Source: CAJQPP01 sp963793465
GTDB taxonomy: Bacteria > Planctomycetota > Planctomycetia > Pirellulales > Pirellulaceae
NCBI GenBank assembly: GCA_963793465.1
Contig: CAWCAJ010000003.1
Span: 418,102-482,101, forward strand
Length of the DNA stretch: 64,000 nt
Direction: 5' to 3'
Shown piece by piece: positions 44,499-54,188 of this stretch. The notes beneath the pieces were generated by a model that worked only from the letters and a program-made list of their open reading frames with translations, was not told the origin of the DNA and did no database searches. The position numbers and the translations under genes were made by a program. Within the stretch, counting starts at the first letter, position 1. Every line of letters starts with the position of its first letter.

Positions 44499-45897
44499 CT
44501 ACGATTCGTTCCGATCCTTGTTCTCCCGGTCCCGGGGTTTTTTTTCTTTTCTTGCATCCTGGCCGGGTTGGCCCCGCTGCTGGGTATCCGATTTCTTCAG
44601 GACCGATTTTTGCAACGCCTGGTCGGTCAACGGCTTGGGGAACTGGAAAAACCATTGCTCGCGGGGATTGGCCAGTTCGTTGGTCTCCTGCAGGATTTGT
44701 ACTGCCTGATCTCGCTGTTTCTGCGTCAGCAAGTGCTTTACCAACAGGACGCTGCTCTGCAGGAAATAGGGTTGCATGCCATCCCAGTCCTTGACGGTAT
44801 CGTACTTTTTCTTGTAGTAATCCCGCAGTTCCTCCACGACTTTCTGGTAGAGCTCGGGATCTTCCATCAAGGCCACTGTTTCCACGCGGGACCGCAGGAT
44901 GTCGTGGAAGTCGGCATAGCCCTGGCTTTGAAATTCCTCCTGGAGACGATCCAGCTTTTTCAGGAGTTCTTTCAGGTCGGGATCGTCTGGTTCTGCTTCT
45001 CTGACATCCGCCTTGGCTTTGCCAATCTCCAGCGCGATCCGGTACTCCTGTTCGGCATCGAAGACCTGTTCATCGGCGCGCTCTTTCAGAATCTTCAGAC
45101 CCGTGGCATAGGCTTTGGCGGCCTCGGCAAACTGCTTGTCGTTGTAATGCAGGTTGCCGATGCGATAGTAGGCGCTCACCGAGGTCACGACGGGAATATT
45201 GGCGACCACCTCGGGGTCACTCACCATGCGAATAAAGTTCTCGGTGGTGGCGGACTCGTCCTGCAATCGCTCCAGCGTCAGCCCCTTGAGGTACAGGATA
45301 TTGCCAAAAACTCGCGAGTAGATATCGCGATAATCGGGTGGCACATCGTCCCTGGAAAGTTCGTCCGCCTGAGCAAAGATCCTGACCGCGTCCGCGGGCC
45401 TTCCCGAGAAATAATAGTGCTGGCCCACATAGCGAATGGTTTCCAGTTTCTCGAGGGTCGGCAGAGGAAGCTCGTTTAGCATCTCGTAAAGCAGGATGGT
45501 CTTGCGGTAGGTATCGGCGTCCATGGATTGCAAGGCACCCACAAGATCCCAGGCCGGTTTGGTTTCCGCCCGCGTCAAGGGTTGGTTCGCCGGTTTGGTT
45601 TCCAGTTCGCGTATCACCGCGCAGGCTTTTTGAAACACCTCCTCTGGATCTCCCCAGTCCGGCTTGGCCGGCTCTTCACGGCGGCCCAACAGCCACCCGA
45701 CCGGCAAAAACTCACTTGACTTGCGCATGGCGTCGACCAGCAACGCCCGTGGCACCCGGGCTAGAGTTTGCGGGTTATCCCAGCGCTCGGCTTTGGGGCG
45801 ACGCATGGGAGTCGCCGTGGATTGGGTCGGATCAAAGTCCTGACAAACACCAAATCACGGTCATCGCGACCATTAGAAGTGGTGTTGAGTTGAACAT
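44499..45897 (-). pseudogene. TPR-like exported protein (paralogue 1), frameshifted in the signal-peptide region
   Basis: The long frame (435 aa, from 45806) has no good start. ATG 45897 has a near-ideal AGGAGGTG site and encodes MFNSTPLLMVAMTVIWCLSG, a signal peptide, then hits TGA. Removing one T from CTTTGAT at about 45838 joins it as LDPTQSTATPMRRPKAERWD to the main frame, matching the paralogue's ...TAQSIATP. The body is helical TPR-like: AETKPAWDLVGALQSMDADT, YYFSGRPADAVRIFAQADEL, SAYYRIGNLHYNDKQFAEAA, ending in a Lys/Asp-rich tail. The repaired protein is about 465 aa. Function unknown. Paralogue 2 lies directly upstream; both are probably in one operon. Confidence 0.8.
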
Positions 45898-46042
45898 GGC
45901 TGTCACCTCCTATAAACCGCTTCGCCGCAAATTCTCCATATGATTGACATCTGGCGAACAAAAGAGTTGGGGGCGGATTTCCGACCCCAACTCATTCGCC
46001 GACAATTCGATTAAATGCCAAGCTTGGTGTTCCTAACCCGAT

Positions 46043-47428
46043 TCATCTGACCGAACCTTGATTGCCATCTCTTTTCGCCGAATCTTCTTTCTTGGCATCG
46101 TTTTTTTGATCAACCGAGTCATTGCTCTGTTTGTCGAGCACTGATTTTTGGAAAGCTTCATCGTTCAGGGTTTTGGGGAACTGGAAAAACCACTGCTCGT
46201 GGGGATTGGCTAGTGCTTTTGTCTCCTGCAGGATCGTTACCGCCTGGTCGCGCTGTTTATTCTCCAGGAAATACAGGACCAGAACGGCACTGCTCTGCAA
46301 AAAGTAGGGTTGCATACCATCCCAGTCCTTAAGCAATTCATACTTTTTCTTGTAGTAGTCCCTAAGTTCTTCCACGACTTCCCGGTATCCCGTTTGATCC
46401 TTCAGTTCAGCCGCCGTTGTCACACGCGCTCTCAGAATTTCATGATAGTCGCGATAGCCCTTGTCCTTGTACGTCTGCTTAAGCTGGTCCAGCCGTTTCA
46501 ACTGATCGTGAAAATCGGGGTGGTCCGGGTCGTCTGCCATGACATCCGCTTTGACCTTGCCAAGCTCCAGCGCGATCCGGTATTCCTGTTCGGCATCGAA
46601 GACCTGTTCATCGGCGCACTCTTGCAGAATCTTCAGGCCCGTGGCATAGGCCTGGGCGGCCTCGGCAAACTGCTTGTCGTTGTAATGCAGGTTGCCAATG
46701 CGATAGTAGGCGCTCACCGAGGTCACGACGGGAATATTGGCGAGCACCTCGGGGTCACTCACCATGCGAATAAAGTTCTCGGTGGTGGCGGACTCGTCCT
46801 GCAATCGCTCCAACGCCAGGCCTTTCAGGTAGAGAATGTTGCCAAGTCGCCTCGCAAAAAGCGACCGCGACTCCGGGGGCACGGAATCCCTCAGCAAATC
46901 ATCTGCCTTCGAAAAGATTTCGACTGCCAATTCGGCGTTACCGGTGAAATAGTAATGTTGCCCCGTGAACCGAATTGCCCGCAACTCGTCGAGGGGTGGC
47001 AAATGCAATGAGAGCATCCGTTCGTAGATCTTTTGTCGATAGTCGTACGTGTTTGCTTTAAGAGAGCTCAAGTGCATTAAAGCTGTCCAAAAGGGAACCG
47101 TCTGTGCCTCGGTTAATTGAGCTGATTGATCGAGTTCCTCCAGTTCGCGCAAAAGCTCACAAACGTTTTGATAGACAGCCTCAGGATTATCACGCGTGGG
47201 GTCATCTGCCTGCGACTCGGCACCGGGAACCGTATTGGAAAATGAACGCCCGAGAAAACGCAAAGAATGGACAACCGCAACGTGTGGCATCCGCGCCAAA
47301 TCGAAGCAGTGTGTCCAAAAACCAGACTGGCTGTTCGTTTTTGTTGGAGTCGCTATCGACTGGGCAGTACAGGTATCAATGGGGATGGTACACAATAATA
47401 CTATTGTAATTTTGACGACATGTTTCAT
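46043..47428 (-). CDS. TPR-like exported protein (paralogue 2)
   Basis: 461 aa from ATG 47428 (MKHVVKITIVLLCTIPIDTC, then TAQ: signal peptide). It is closely similar along its whole length to the gene at 44.5-45.9 kb; identical blocks include LERLQDESATTENFIRMVSD and VVTSVSAYYRIGNLHYNDKQ, with TPR-like helical hairpins such as FTGQHYYFTGNAELAVEIFS. The C-terminus is Lys/Asp/Gln-rich and probably disordered. The near-identity of the central part against divergent ends suggests duplication with gene conversion. Function unknown; likely periplasmic. Confidence 0.85.
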   Translation of the reverse strand: MKHVVKITIVLLCTIPIDTCTAQSIATPTKTNSQSGFWTHCFDLARMPHVAVVHSLRFLGRSFSNTVPGAESQADDPTRDNPEAVYQNVCELLRELEELDQSAQLTEAQTVPFWTALMHLSSLKANTYDYRQKIYERMLSLHLPPLDELRAIRFTGQHYYFTGNAELAVEIFSKADDLLRDSVPPESRSLFARRLGNILYLKGLALERLQDESATTENFIRMVSDPEVLANIPVVTSVSAYYRIGNLHYNDKQFAEAAQAYATGLKILQECADEQVFDAEQEYRIALELGKVKADVMADDPDHPDFHDQLKRLDQLKQTYKDKGYRDYHEILRARVTTAAELKDQTGYREVVEELRDYYKKKYELLKDWDGMQPYFLQSSAVLVLYFLENKQRDQAVTILQETKALANPHEQWFFQFPKTLNDEAFQKSVLDKQSNDSVDQKNDAKKEDSAKRDGNQGSVR

Positions 47429-47476
47429 TTCGATTCTCCGCTGTCTCAACCTTGCATCCAAAACGTGATTGGCGAT

Positions 47477-48229
47477 TCAGTCGATGATGGGTTCACCGTT
47501 GCCGTTAAATGCAACAGTGTTGATGACAATCCCCTCTGGTGTGCAATCACAAATTTTCGTTTCGTTTTCAAAGCCTGTCCTTTGGCTTATGTAACCTCGC
47601 CCGAACGCCTTTATATCCTTAACATCGCAAAGATAGCTATCAGAGTCTCTATTCGCGTGATGATCTCGGCAATGAAATTCAGCGCGAGCATACTTGGATG
47701 TAAATTCTTTATGAACCTTTCTTACTTCGTAGAAAAATTCGATATACCTGCAAGGCATTACCTGCTTTGATTGGTGAACGGAAAATTTCTCATAGTTTGT
47801 ATCCTTCCCACTGATGTTCCAATTTACTCTCGCACCTACGGTCGCCTGGACATCCCTGAACCACAGTCTCGCTGCCCCTTCTACCTCGGCACTTATTTCG
47901 GCACCCCAATCTATTTCTACCACGTGCTCAAATCCCACTTCGCGACTAAATGCCAATGTAGATTCGCTGCACGAGTCGTTTGTATGCTGAATTCTTTGAA
48001 ACAACCCTTCCGACCCATCAAAGACCGTTTTTTCCGTTCTGCTCCAGAAGACATCGTCATCCCAGCTGATGATTTTCCAACATGGCCAATAATATGTATC
48101 GCCTGCGTGCGAATGCCAACCGGTAGAGTGATTACCACATACGTGGTAGTCCTGAGCTGTCCCAACCTGGTAAGGCAATGCGGAAATTACAAAGCCAACC
48201 ACTACGGCCAAGCGAAGTACCTGATGCAT
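47477..48229 (-). CDS. Secreted Cys-rich protein of unknown function
   Basis: 250 aa from ATG 48229 with GGAGGAAG in front. Signal peptide MHQVLRLAVVVGFVISALPY, cut near GTAQ. The mature part opens DYHVCGNHSTGWHSHAGDTY, then WPCWKIISWDDDVFW and a beta-rich stretch VGFEHVVEIDWGAEISAEVE / GARVNWNISGKDTNYEKFSV, finishing with Cys-rich ARAEFHCRDHHANRDSDSYL and KICDCTPEGIVINTVAF. Eight or so Cys suggest disulfides. I do not recognise the family. Base composition is visibly more AT-rich than the flanking genes, hinting at transfer. It precedes the two TPR-like genes in the same direction. Confidence 0.75.
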   Translation of the reverse strand: MHQVLRLAVVVGFVISALPYQVGTAQDYHVCGNHSTGWHSHAGDTYYWPCWKIISWDDDVFWSRTEKTVFDGSEGLFQRIQHTNDSCSESTLAFSREVGFEHVVEIDWGAEISAEVEGAARLWFRDVQATVGARVNWNISGKDTNYEKFSVHQSKQVMPCRYIEFFYEVRKVHKEFTSKYARAEFHCRDHHANRDSDSYLCDVKDIKAFGRGYISQRTGFENETKICDCTPEGIVINTVAFNGNGEPIID

Positions 48230-48594
48230 TTTTCTTCCTCCAAAAAAGACAGCGCTCCACCTGCAGCCCATGCTGCACTCATTAAACAAAAGCGGTCGGC
48301 AACTTCTCGAGTTACTGACCATTCACGGTTTTGTTGAGTCCCACGATAAAGAGTTGGTACGCGGGCCAGCCGCGATGCAGGATGGTCCACCGACGATGGG
48401 CTGACTTTTAATGGACCGGGAGTCAGGCCATTTAACAGTGCCAGGCTGGATGCTGAACAGATCGAAATCGCATCGACAACCCATACAGAAAACGTGGTGG
48501 AACCCAGCATGCCCCTGTCGAGAATGAGGCATGAAATCACCGGTAACGCGGCGGCCAGCAAGAAGATGGAGTTGACACGGTTTCTGCGAAACAT
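48202..48594 (-). CDS. Small membrane protein of unknown function
   Basis: About 130 aa from ATG 48594 (MFRRNRVNSIFLLAAALPVI); alternative starts at 48615 or further up to 48711. Two hydrophobic segments: SIFLLAAALPVISCLIL and WVVDAISICSASSLALLNG. A third short one (MSAAWAAGGALSFL) lies near the end. The 3' end overlaps the start of the secreted Cys-rich gene by 28 nt, which suggests co-expression. No family recognised; the gene call is moderate. Confidence 0.45.
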   Translation of the reverse strand: MFRRNRVNSIFLLAAALPVISCLILDRGMLGSTTFSVWVVDAISICSASSLALLNGLTPGPLKVSPSSVDHPASRLARVPTLYRGTQQNREWSVTREVADRFCLMSAAWAAGGALSFLEEEKCIRYFAWP

Positions 48595-48889
48595 GTCGAC
48601 GCTCTCATTCATAGCCCACGAAACATTGCGAGCATAAGAGCGACAACGCGGCCCGTCATGCGTGTCGCCCCGATTGGACTCGCAAGAATTGCAGTGCTCT
48701 TTATGTTGCAAAAATTTTGGCTCGAATCAAGTTTTTTTTGCTGTCGACGCTGCGACCGCTGTCTTCATGCGGGAAGAATTTTCCCTTGCGTTTTCCATTT
48801 AGCGTATTTTCGGTCCTTTAGGTGCGATTCTGCACCGCAACTTTTTTGGCCTTTTTTTCGATAGACAGGTCCCGGTGAGTGTCGGATGA

Positions 48890-49925
48890 AGGAGGTTGGA
48901 CGGGATCACGGGATGAAGAATAGAACAGAAGGGAACAGAAGGGAACGAAGAGAACGGAGGAATGGGATTTGTTAGGGGTGTGGAATCCAGTGCCGGAGGC
49001 ACGACATCGGTTAGCCTGGGGCTTCAGCCCCAGGTACCGGTATCACACACCAACGAGTCGCGGAGCGACGGCATCCTTGACGTGCCGCGAGCCAATGGCG
49101 AATCGAAATCACGGCGAATCGAAATCATGGCTGCAAATGTCGTCCCGCCGGGACTCGCATACTTGGAGACGGAAACCGTGACCTCGGACTGAAGTCCGAG
49201 GCTAACAAAAGACGTCGCTCCGCGACTGCAAGCCTGGGGCCAGCGGAGGTTGGACGGGATCACAGGATCGACGAGATGAACAATGGAACAGGAGGAAACG
49301 AAGAGAACGGAGGAATGGGATTTTTAGGCGTGTGGAATCCAGTGCCGGAGGCACGACATCGGTTAGCCTGGGGCTTCAGCCCCAGGTACCGGTATCACAC
49401 ACCAACGAGTCGCGGAGCGACGGCATCCTTGACGTGCCGCGAGCCAATGGCAAATCGAAACCATGGCGAATCGAAATCATGGCGAATCGAAACCATGGCT
49501 GCAAATGCCGTCCCGCCGGGACTCGCATACGGGCGACGGAAACCGTGACCTCGGACTGAAGTCCGAGGCTAACAAAAGACGTCGCTCCGCGACGGCAAGC
49601 CTGGGGCGACGGAGGTTGGACGGGATCACGGGATCGACGGGATGAACAATAGAACAGGAGGGAACGAAGAGAACGGAGAAATGGGATTTTTTAGGCGTGT
49701 GGAATCCAGTGCCGGAGGCACGGCATCGGCAAGCCTGGGGCCAGCGGAGGTTGGACGGGATCACAGGATCGACGGGATGAAGAATGGAACAGGAGGGAAC
49801 GAAGAGAACGGAGGAATGGGATTTGTTAGGGATGTGGAATCCAGTGCCGGAGGCACGACATCGGTTAGCCTGGGGCTTCAGCCCCAGGTACCGGTATCAC
49901 ACACCAACGAGTCGCGGAGCGACGG
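48890..49925. repeat. Palindromic repeat array upstream-side of the FHA coiled-coil gene
   Basis: Units begin GGTTGGACGGGATCAC at about 48894, 49248, 49614 and 49749. Each has GAACGGAGGAATGGGATTT, AGTGCCGGAGGCACG, a hairpin CCTGGGGC-TTCA-GCCCCAGG and GAGTCGCGGAGCGACGGCAT. Some also carry CCTCGGACT-GA-AGTCCGAGG. Units one and two add CGAATCGAAATCATGG-type short repeats. The interval 48616-48889 before it shows no gene apart from the motif at 48672. Confidence 0.9.
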
Positions 49926-49927
49926 CA

Positions 49928-52333
49928 TCAATCGCCACGGAAGGGGTTCAACTTGCGAATGATCCCTTTCTTTTCACGATGCAACCGGTTCAGGTTGGCC
50001 ATCACTTGCCGTTGAGTCACCTCGGCGGTGACATACTTCTGGTACTCCGCACGCTCGGCCATGGTCTTGGCCAACTCCTCCTCCAACTGCTCCCGCTCCG
50101 CCTGCAACGCGGCCTGGGTGGCCTGAATCTCTTCCTGCACTTCGCCGCGAACTTCGCCACGCAACTCGTCTGCCAATGCCTCCCGCTGCTGCTCCACTTG
50201 CCGTTGCAATTGCTCGACCCGAGCTTCCCAATCCGACCGCTCCGTTTCCCATGCTTCTCGGATTTCGGTCAACTCGGCTGACTGCGACGCCGGATCCCGA
50301 GAGGACATCGCGGCGACCTGCTGTTCCTGTAACTCGCGGTGGCTGGCCTGCAACTCGTCGCACCGCTTTTGCAAACGGCTCAGGCTGGCCTCCAGCGTCT
50401 GTTTCTCCGTCCGCCATTGCTGCTGTTTTTCCAGCCACGAATCATCCGCGCGCTGGCCTTGCTGTTCCGCTTCCCGCTGCGCTTCCCGTTGGGCTTCCTC
50501 TTGCACTCGGGCCCAATCGCGTTGCGCGGCGACCAGCGTATCGCGGTCGGCTTGCAACTGCCGGGCTTGCTCGGCCATTTGCTCCCGCTGACGCTGCGTC
50601 TGCTGGTCACTTTCCTTCTGGGCTTGCTGTTGTTGCTCAAGCTGGCGTTGCTGTTGACGCCATTCATCCTGGCGTCGATCGAGTTCGCCGAGCTTTCGCT
50701 CCAGGTCCGCCTGCCGCTGGTCCAGCTGGATGCGTCGCTGCTCAAGGTCCTGGTGCTGCCGATCCAGATCGGTCTGGTGTCGATCCAGTGTGGCTTGCCG
50801 TTCGTCAAGGGCCGTTTGCAATTGCTGCAACGGTACCCGTTGCTGGTCCAGGCGATCCTGAAACTCCTGCTCCTTCTTCAGCCACTTCGTCGCCTGAGCC
50901 TCCAGTCGTTCCTGTTGTGCCAGACGCGACGTTTCCCACTTTTGCTGCTCGCTGATCAGAGCCTGGCGTTGGGTTTCCAGGTCCTGGGTCAGTTCGTCGA
51001 GCTGCCGCTGACGGGCCTGCCATTCCTGCTCCCGTTTGCTCTCGTATACGGACCGCTGTTCGGCCGTTTGAAGCAGGCTGGCGTGCTCGGCCTTTGCCGT
51101 GGCGGCATCACGCGCCGCGGCGGCATCGAGTTCCCGCTGCGCGGTCTGGATTTCGTTTGCCTGTTCCTGCAATTGCTGGTGGCGTTGCTCGAGTTCCCGT
51201 TGTTGCTGTTGCAACCGCGATTCCAGCTCCTGCAGCTCCGTTTGCCGCTGATTCAACTGGGCTTCCCATTCCGGTTGCGTGGCAACCTGCTGTTCCTGGT
51301 CCAGGCGGGCTTGCTCGAGTTCCCGATGCCGCTGTTCCAGTTGCTGGCGCGTGGCTTCGCATTCCTTCTGCCAGGCGTCGCGTTCCTCCCGCCAAGCCGT
51401 TTGTTTTTGTTCCCATCCCTGCAGCTGGACTTCCAGCTGCTGGCGGGACTCGGCCAATTGCTGTTCGCTGGCCTGCACCTCGGCCGCTTGTTGTTGCAGT
51501 TGCTGCTGTTGTTTCTCCAGCTCGGCCTGCCAATCGTTCAAGCGAACCTGTTCGGCATCCCACTCTTCGGCCTGCAGTTCCATGGGCAACGAGCCATCGC
51601 ACTGGAAGCCGACGTGAACACGCCCGGCGCGAATGGTGTCGTGATTGTTCAAGCGTTGGCATTCCACGACCTCCCCATTCACACGCGTCTGCCCTTTGGT
51701 GGCCAGGTCGATCACCCACACGTCATTTCGATCGCGGTAAAACACCAGGTGCTCGCTGGAAATGGTACGCGTCAGGCAACTCAACCAGCAAGCCTTATGG
51801 CGACCCAGGATCGCCAGGCGACGACGCAGGAAGGATTTGCCCAGGTTCTTGTCCTTGGTCTCAAGACGCAGCAAGGGGAAGGGACGCCACCCGGAGCGTG
51901 AAGAGGTCAGCTCGGTGGAGCCAGCAACCGGTGCCGGTCCGTCATCGGCAAATTGCAGGCGCAGTTCGTAAGCACCAATCTGCCAGGGCTCGTCCGTCGT
52001 CAACCAGTGGCCGGTTTGTCGAGTCTGCTGGCGGCCCTCGGCCAGATCAACGAGGTAGATGCCGTCGTCGGCGACCTGCAGGTAGGCATGCCGGGGCAGG
52101 ATGTCTTCTCCCTGCAACCGCAAGTCGGCTCGATCGTGGCGACCGATGATCATCCAGGGCTTCGTGGACACGACGTCAATCGGTCCCTCGGGTCCCTGAC
52201 CCAGCACGCGTAGCCGGCGGTCGGTCCAGTAGTGTTCTTCAGTGGCGTCCTGCAGATCGTGCTGCAGGTGGTCCTGGTCGGCCAGGAACAGAGCCGCGGA
52301 GGAATCGGCGGGGCTGGAATTTTCGAGTTCCAT
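49928..52333 (-). CDS. Double FHA-domain protein with long Gln-rich coiled-coil
   Basis: 801 aa. FHA domain 1 at about 45-130 (STKPWMIIGRHDRADLRLQG, ILPRHAYLQVADDGIYLVDL); FHA domain 2 at about 165-250 (FLRRRLAILGRHKACWLSCL, TISSEHLVFYRDRNDVWVID, GQTRVNGEVVECQRLNNHDT). From about 265 to 780 it is an unbroken, extremely Gln/Glu/Arg-rich coiled-coil (ELEKQQQQLQQQAAEVQASE and on), ending with a short basic tail (NRLHREKKGIIRKLNPFRGD). No signal peptide or TM. FHA domains bind phosphothreonine, so this may be a filament-like scaffold recruited by a Ser/Thr kinase. It stands alone between two repeat arrays of opposite orientation. No clear Shine-Dalgarno site before ATG 52333. Confidence 0.9.
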   Translation of the reverse strand: MELENSSPADSSAALFLADQDHLQHDLQDATEEHYWTDRRLRVLGQGPEGPIDVVSTKPWMIIGRHDRADLRLQGEDILPRHAYLQVADDGIYLVDLAEGRQQTRQTGHWLTTDEPWQIGAYELRLQFADDGPAPVAGSTELTSSRSGWRPFPLLRLETKDKNLGKSFLRRRLAILGRHKACWLSCLTRTISSEHLVFYRDRNDVWVIDLATKGQTRVNGEVVECQRLNNHDTIRAGRVHVGFQCDGSLPMELQAEEWDAEQVRLNDWQAELEKQQQQLQQQAAEVQASEQQLAESRQQLEVQLQGWEQKQTAWREERDAWQKECEATRQQLEQRHRELEQARLDQEQQVATQPEWEAQLNQRQTELQELESRLQQQQRELEQRHQQLQEQANEIQTAQRELDAAAARDAATAKAEHASLLQTAEQRSVYESKREQEWQARQRQLDELTQDLETQRQALISEQQKWETSRLAQQERLEAQATKWLKKEQEFQDRLDQQRVPLQQLQTALDERQATLDRHQTDLDRQHQDLEQRRIQLDQRQADLERKLGELDRRQDEWRQQQRQLEQQQQAQKESDQQTQRQREQMAEQARQLQADRDTLVAAQRDWARVQEEAQREAQREAEQQGQRADDSWLEKQQQWRTEKQTLEASLSRLQKRCDELQASHRELQEQQVAAMSSRDPASQSAELTEIREAWETERSDWEARVEQLQRQVEQQREALADELRGEVRGEVQEEIQATQAALQAEREQLEEELAKTMAERAEYQKYVTAEVTQRQVMANLNRLHREKKGIIRKLNPFRGD

Positions 52334-52559
52334 GGAAGGCAGGTCGGGCAGGGCAGGGGGGGCAGGGCGGGAAATCGGTACGCGGACGGGATTGGCGAAT
52401 CATGCCGGTTGGAAAGAGCGGCTTTGCTATTTATTGAAAGGTAGCTCCTATCCGCCAGCGCCGCAGACGAATTGTACCATTATGGTCCCTACAGTCGTCA
52501 AATACTACCGAAAAGGCACCGCAGCGGGCCCCAGCCCCAGAAATCGCGGTGCTGGCAGC

Positions 52560-53400
52560 GGACACCTGCCGAGCGAATCATGCCGTCGCTCCGCGACTCC
52601 TCAACACGCATGTTCGGGCAGTACCTGGGGCTGAAGCCCCAGGCTAATCATGCCGTGCCTCCGGCACTGGATTCCACCCCCTAACAAATCATTCCTCCGT
52701 TCTCTTCGTTCCCTTCGTTCCATTCTGTTCCATTCTTCATCCCGTCGATCCTGTGATCTCGTCCAACCTCCGTTGGCCCCAGGCTAATTCATGTCGTGCC
52801 TCCGGCACTCGATTCCGTTCCCTCGGTTACCTCCTGTTCCAATTCTTCATCCCTGCCAACTCGGGCATCGGCAGTCGCGAAGATGCAAGGCGATTCATGC
52901 CGCAAATCATGCCGTCGCTCCGCGACTCAGGGGGATTTTTTTTGGGGAATCGTTCCTGGGGCTGAAGCCCCAGGCTAATTCATGCCGTCGCTCCGCGACT
53001 CAGGATAGGAGAGGTTGACGCCGTACCGTTACCTGGGGCTGAAGCCCCAGGCTAACCGATGCCGTGCCTCCGGCACTGGATTCCACACCCCTAACAAATC
53101 CCATTCCTCCGTTCTCTTCGTTCCCTTCTGTTCCATTCTGTTCCATTCTTCATCCCGTCGATCCTGTGATCCCGTCCAACCTCCGTTGGCCCCAGGCTAA
53201 TTCATGTCGTGCCTCCGGCACTCGATTCCGTTCCCTTGGTTACCTCCTGTTCCATTTCTTCATCCCATTCCGTCATCATTCGCGGCGTCTTTCTCACCTC
53301 TGTGCCCTCGGTGGCAAAAACACTCCGTTCCCTCTGTTACCTCCTGTTCCAATCCTTCATCCCTTCCATCCTGTCATCCTGTCCAACCTCCTCCACCCCA
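52560..53400. repeat. Inverted-orientation palindromic repeat array
   Basis: Reverse-complement units of the 48.9-49.9 kb array: ATGCCGTCGCTCCGCGACTC, CCTGGGGC-TGAA-GCCCCAGG (at about 52625, 52959 and 53034), ATGCCGTGCCTCCGGCACTG and CCTCCGTTCTCTTCGTTCCC. Together with the 48.9-49.9 kb array it brackets the FHA coiled-coil gene with inverted repeats. The stretch 52334-52559 shows nothing else. Confidence 0.88.
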
Positions 53401-53402
53401 AC

Positions 53403-53436
53403 AAAAAAACCGCCAGAACCAACACGGTCCTGACGG
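53403..53436 (-). terminator. Rho-independent terminator of the PEP-CTERM gene
   Basis: On the minus strand CCGTCAGGACC, loop GTGTT, GGTTCTGGCGG: an 11-bp stem (with G-T pairs) followed by seven Ts. It is 34 bp after the stop at 53470. Confidence 0.9.
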
Positions 53437-53469
53437 CCTTGAAATTCAAATTATGGACTCGAATCGATC

Positions 53470-54120
53470 CTACTTGCGGCGACGACGCATGCCGGCCACG
53501 CCGACACCAATCATCGACCAGATGACGATCGAACCTGGCTCGGGAACGGCCAGGAACAACTGATCCTGATTGCCACCCAACTGCATGATCATCACGCTGC
53601 CCAGATCACCATTGTCCCATTCGGTACCCAGACCGTCCAGCCAGCTGCCGCTGCGAGCGTTCCACAGAGTCTGGTAACTGTTGGCTGTGCTGTTGCCGAT
53701 CGAGTTTTGAATCTGTTCGTGAGTGTAACCGATGCCCTGCCAGATACCGTACTGCAGAGCGTTGGAGTCATCCGCACTGGCCGCGTTGAAACTGTCCAGC
53801 GTGCCTTCACGGAACTGTGTGTACAGGTAGGCTGCCTGACTCGTCAGCGTTGCCGTTCCGCTGGAATTGGATGTGGAAATTCCGGTGACGGCGTAAGTGC
53901 CATTGTTACCGATCGTCTCACCCAACTCGGCACAGAACGTAACAAACGGATCAAACGTCAGTCCCGCGGGACTGCCACCATCGGAGGCACCAAACTGTCC
54001 CCCACTGCCACCCGGCAGGGTGGTATCCAGAGTCACCAGGCTGCCGACGCCCAAAGAGGCGGAAACCTGAGTTGTGGCCAACAGGGCCGCGGCAATCGCC
54101 AATGCAAAAATCTTTTTCAT
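53470..54120 (-). CDS. PEP-CTERM sorted exported protein
   Basis: 216 aa from ATG 54120 with GGAACGAG upstream. The open frame extends to 54288, but only this start gives a signal peptide (MKKIFALAIAAALLATTQVS). The mature domain is Gly/Ser/Thr-rich beta-type (TLDTTLPGGSGGQFGASDGG, YAVTGISTSNSSGTATLTSQ) with TFCAELGETIG as found in 'Cys-containing' PEP-CTERM families. It ends with the sorting signal VPEPGSIVIWSMIGVGVAGM then RRRRK: PEP box, hydrophobic helix and basic tail, recognised by exosortase. Probably linked to extracellular matrix/EPS; no exosortase gene in the window. Confidence 0.9.
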   Translation of the reverse strand: MKKIFALAIAAALLATTQVSASLGVGSLVTLDTTLPGGSGGQFGASDGGSPAGLTFDPFVTFCAELGETIGNNGTYAVTGISTSNSSGTATLTSQAAYLYTQFREGTLDSFNAASADDSNALQYGIWQGIGYTHEQIQNSIGNSTANSYQTLWNARSGSWLDGLGTEWDNGDLGSVMIMQLGGNQDQLFLAVPEPGSIVIWSMIGVGVAGMRRRRK

Positions 54121-54188
54121 TTCTCGTTCCAAATGTAAATCAAAGCGTGTTCTTGTCTTCCAAGCAAAAGTAAAACGATCCAAACACG

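Noticed and set aside
44190..45479. Plus-strand open frame of 429 codons
   Set aside because: Antisense of the TPR-like gene, supported by the paralogue.
50339..51901. Plus-strand open frame of 520 codons, leucine-rich
   Set aside because: It is the antisense of the Gln-rich coiled-coil of the FHA gene; CAG/CTG-rich codons read backward give Leu-rich frames. The minus-strand gene has clear FHA domains.
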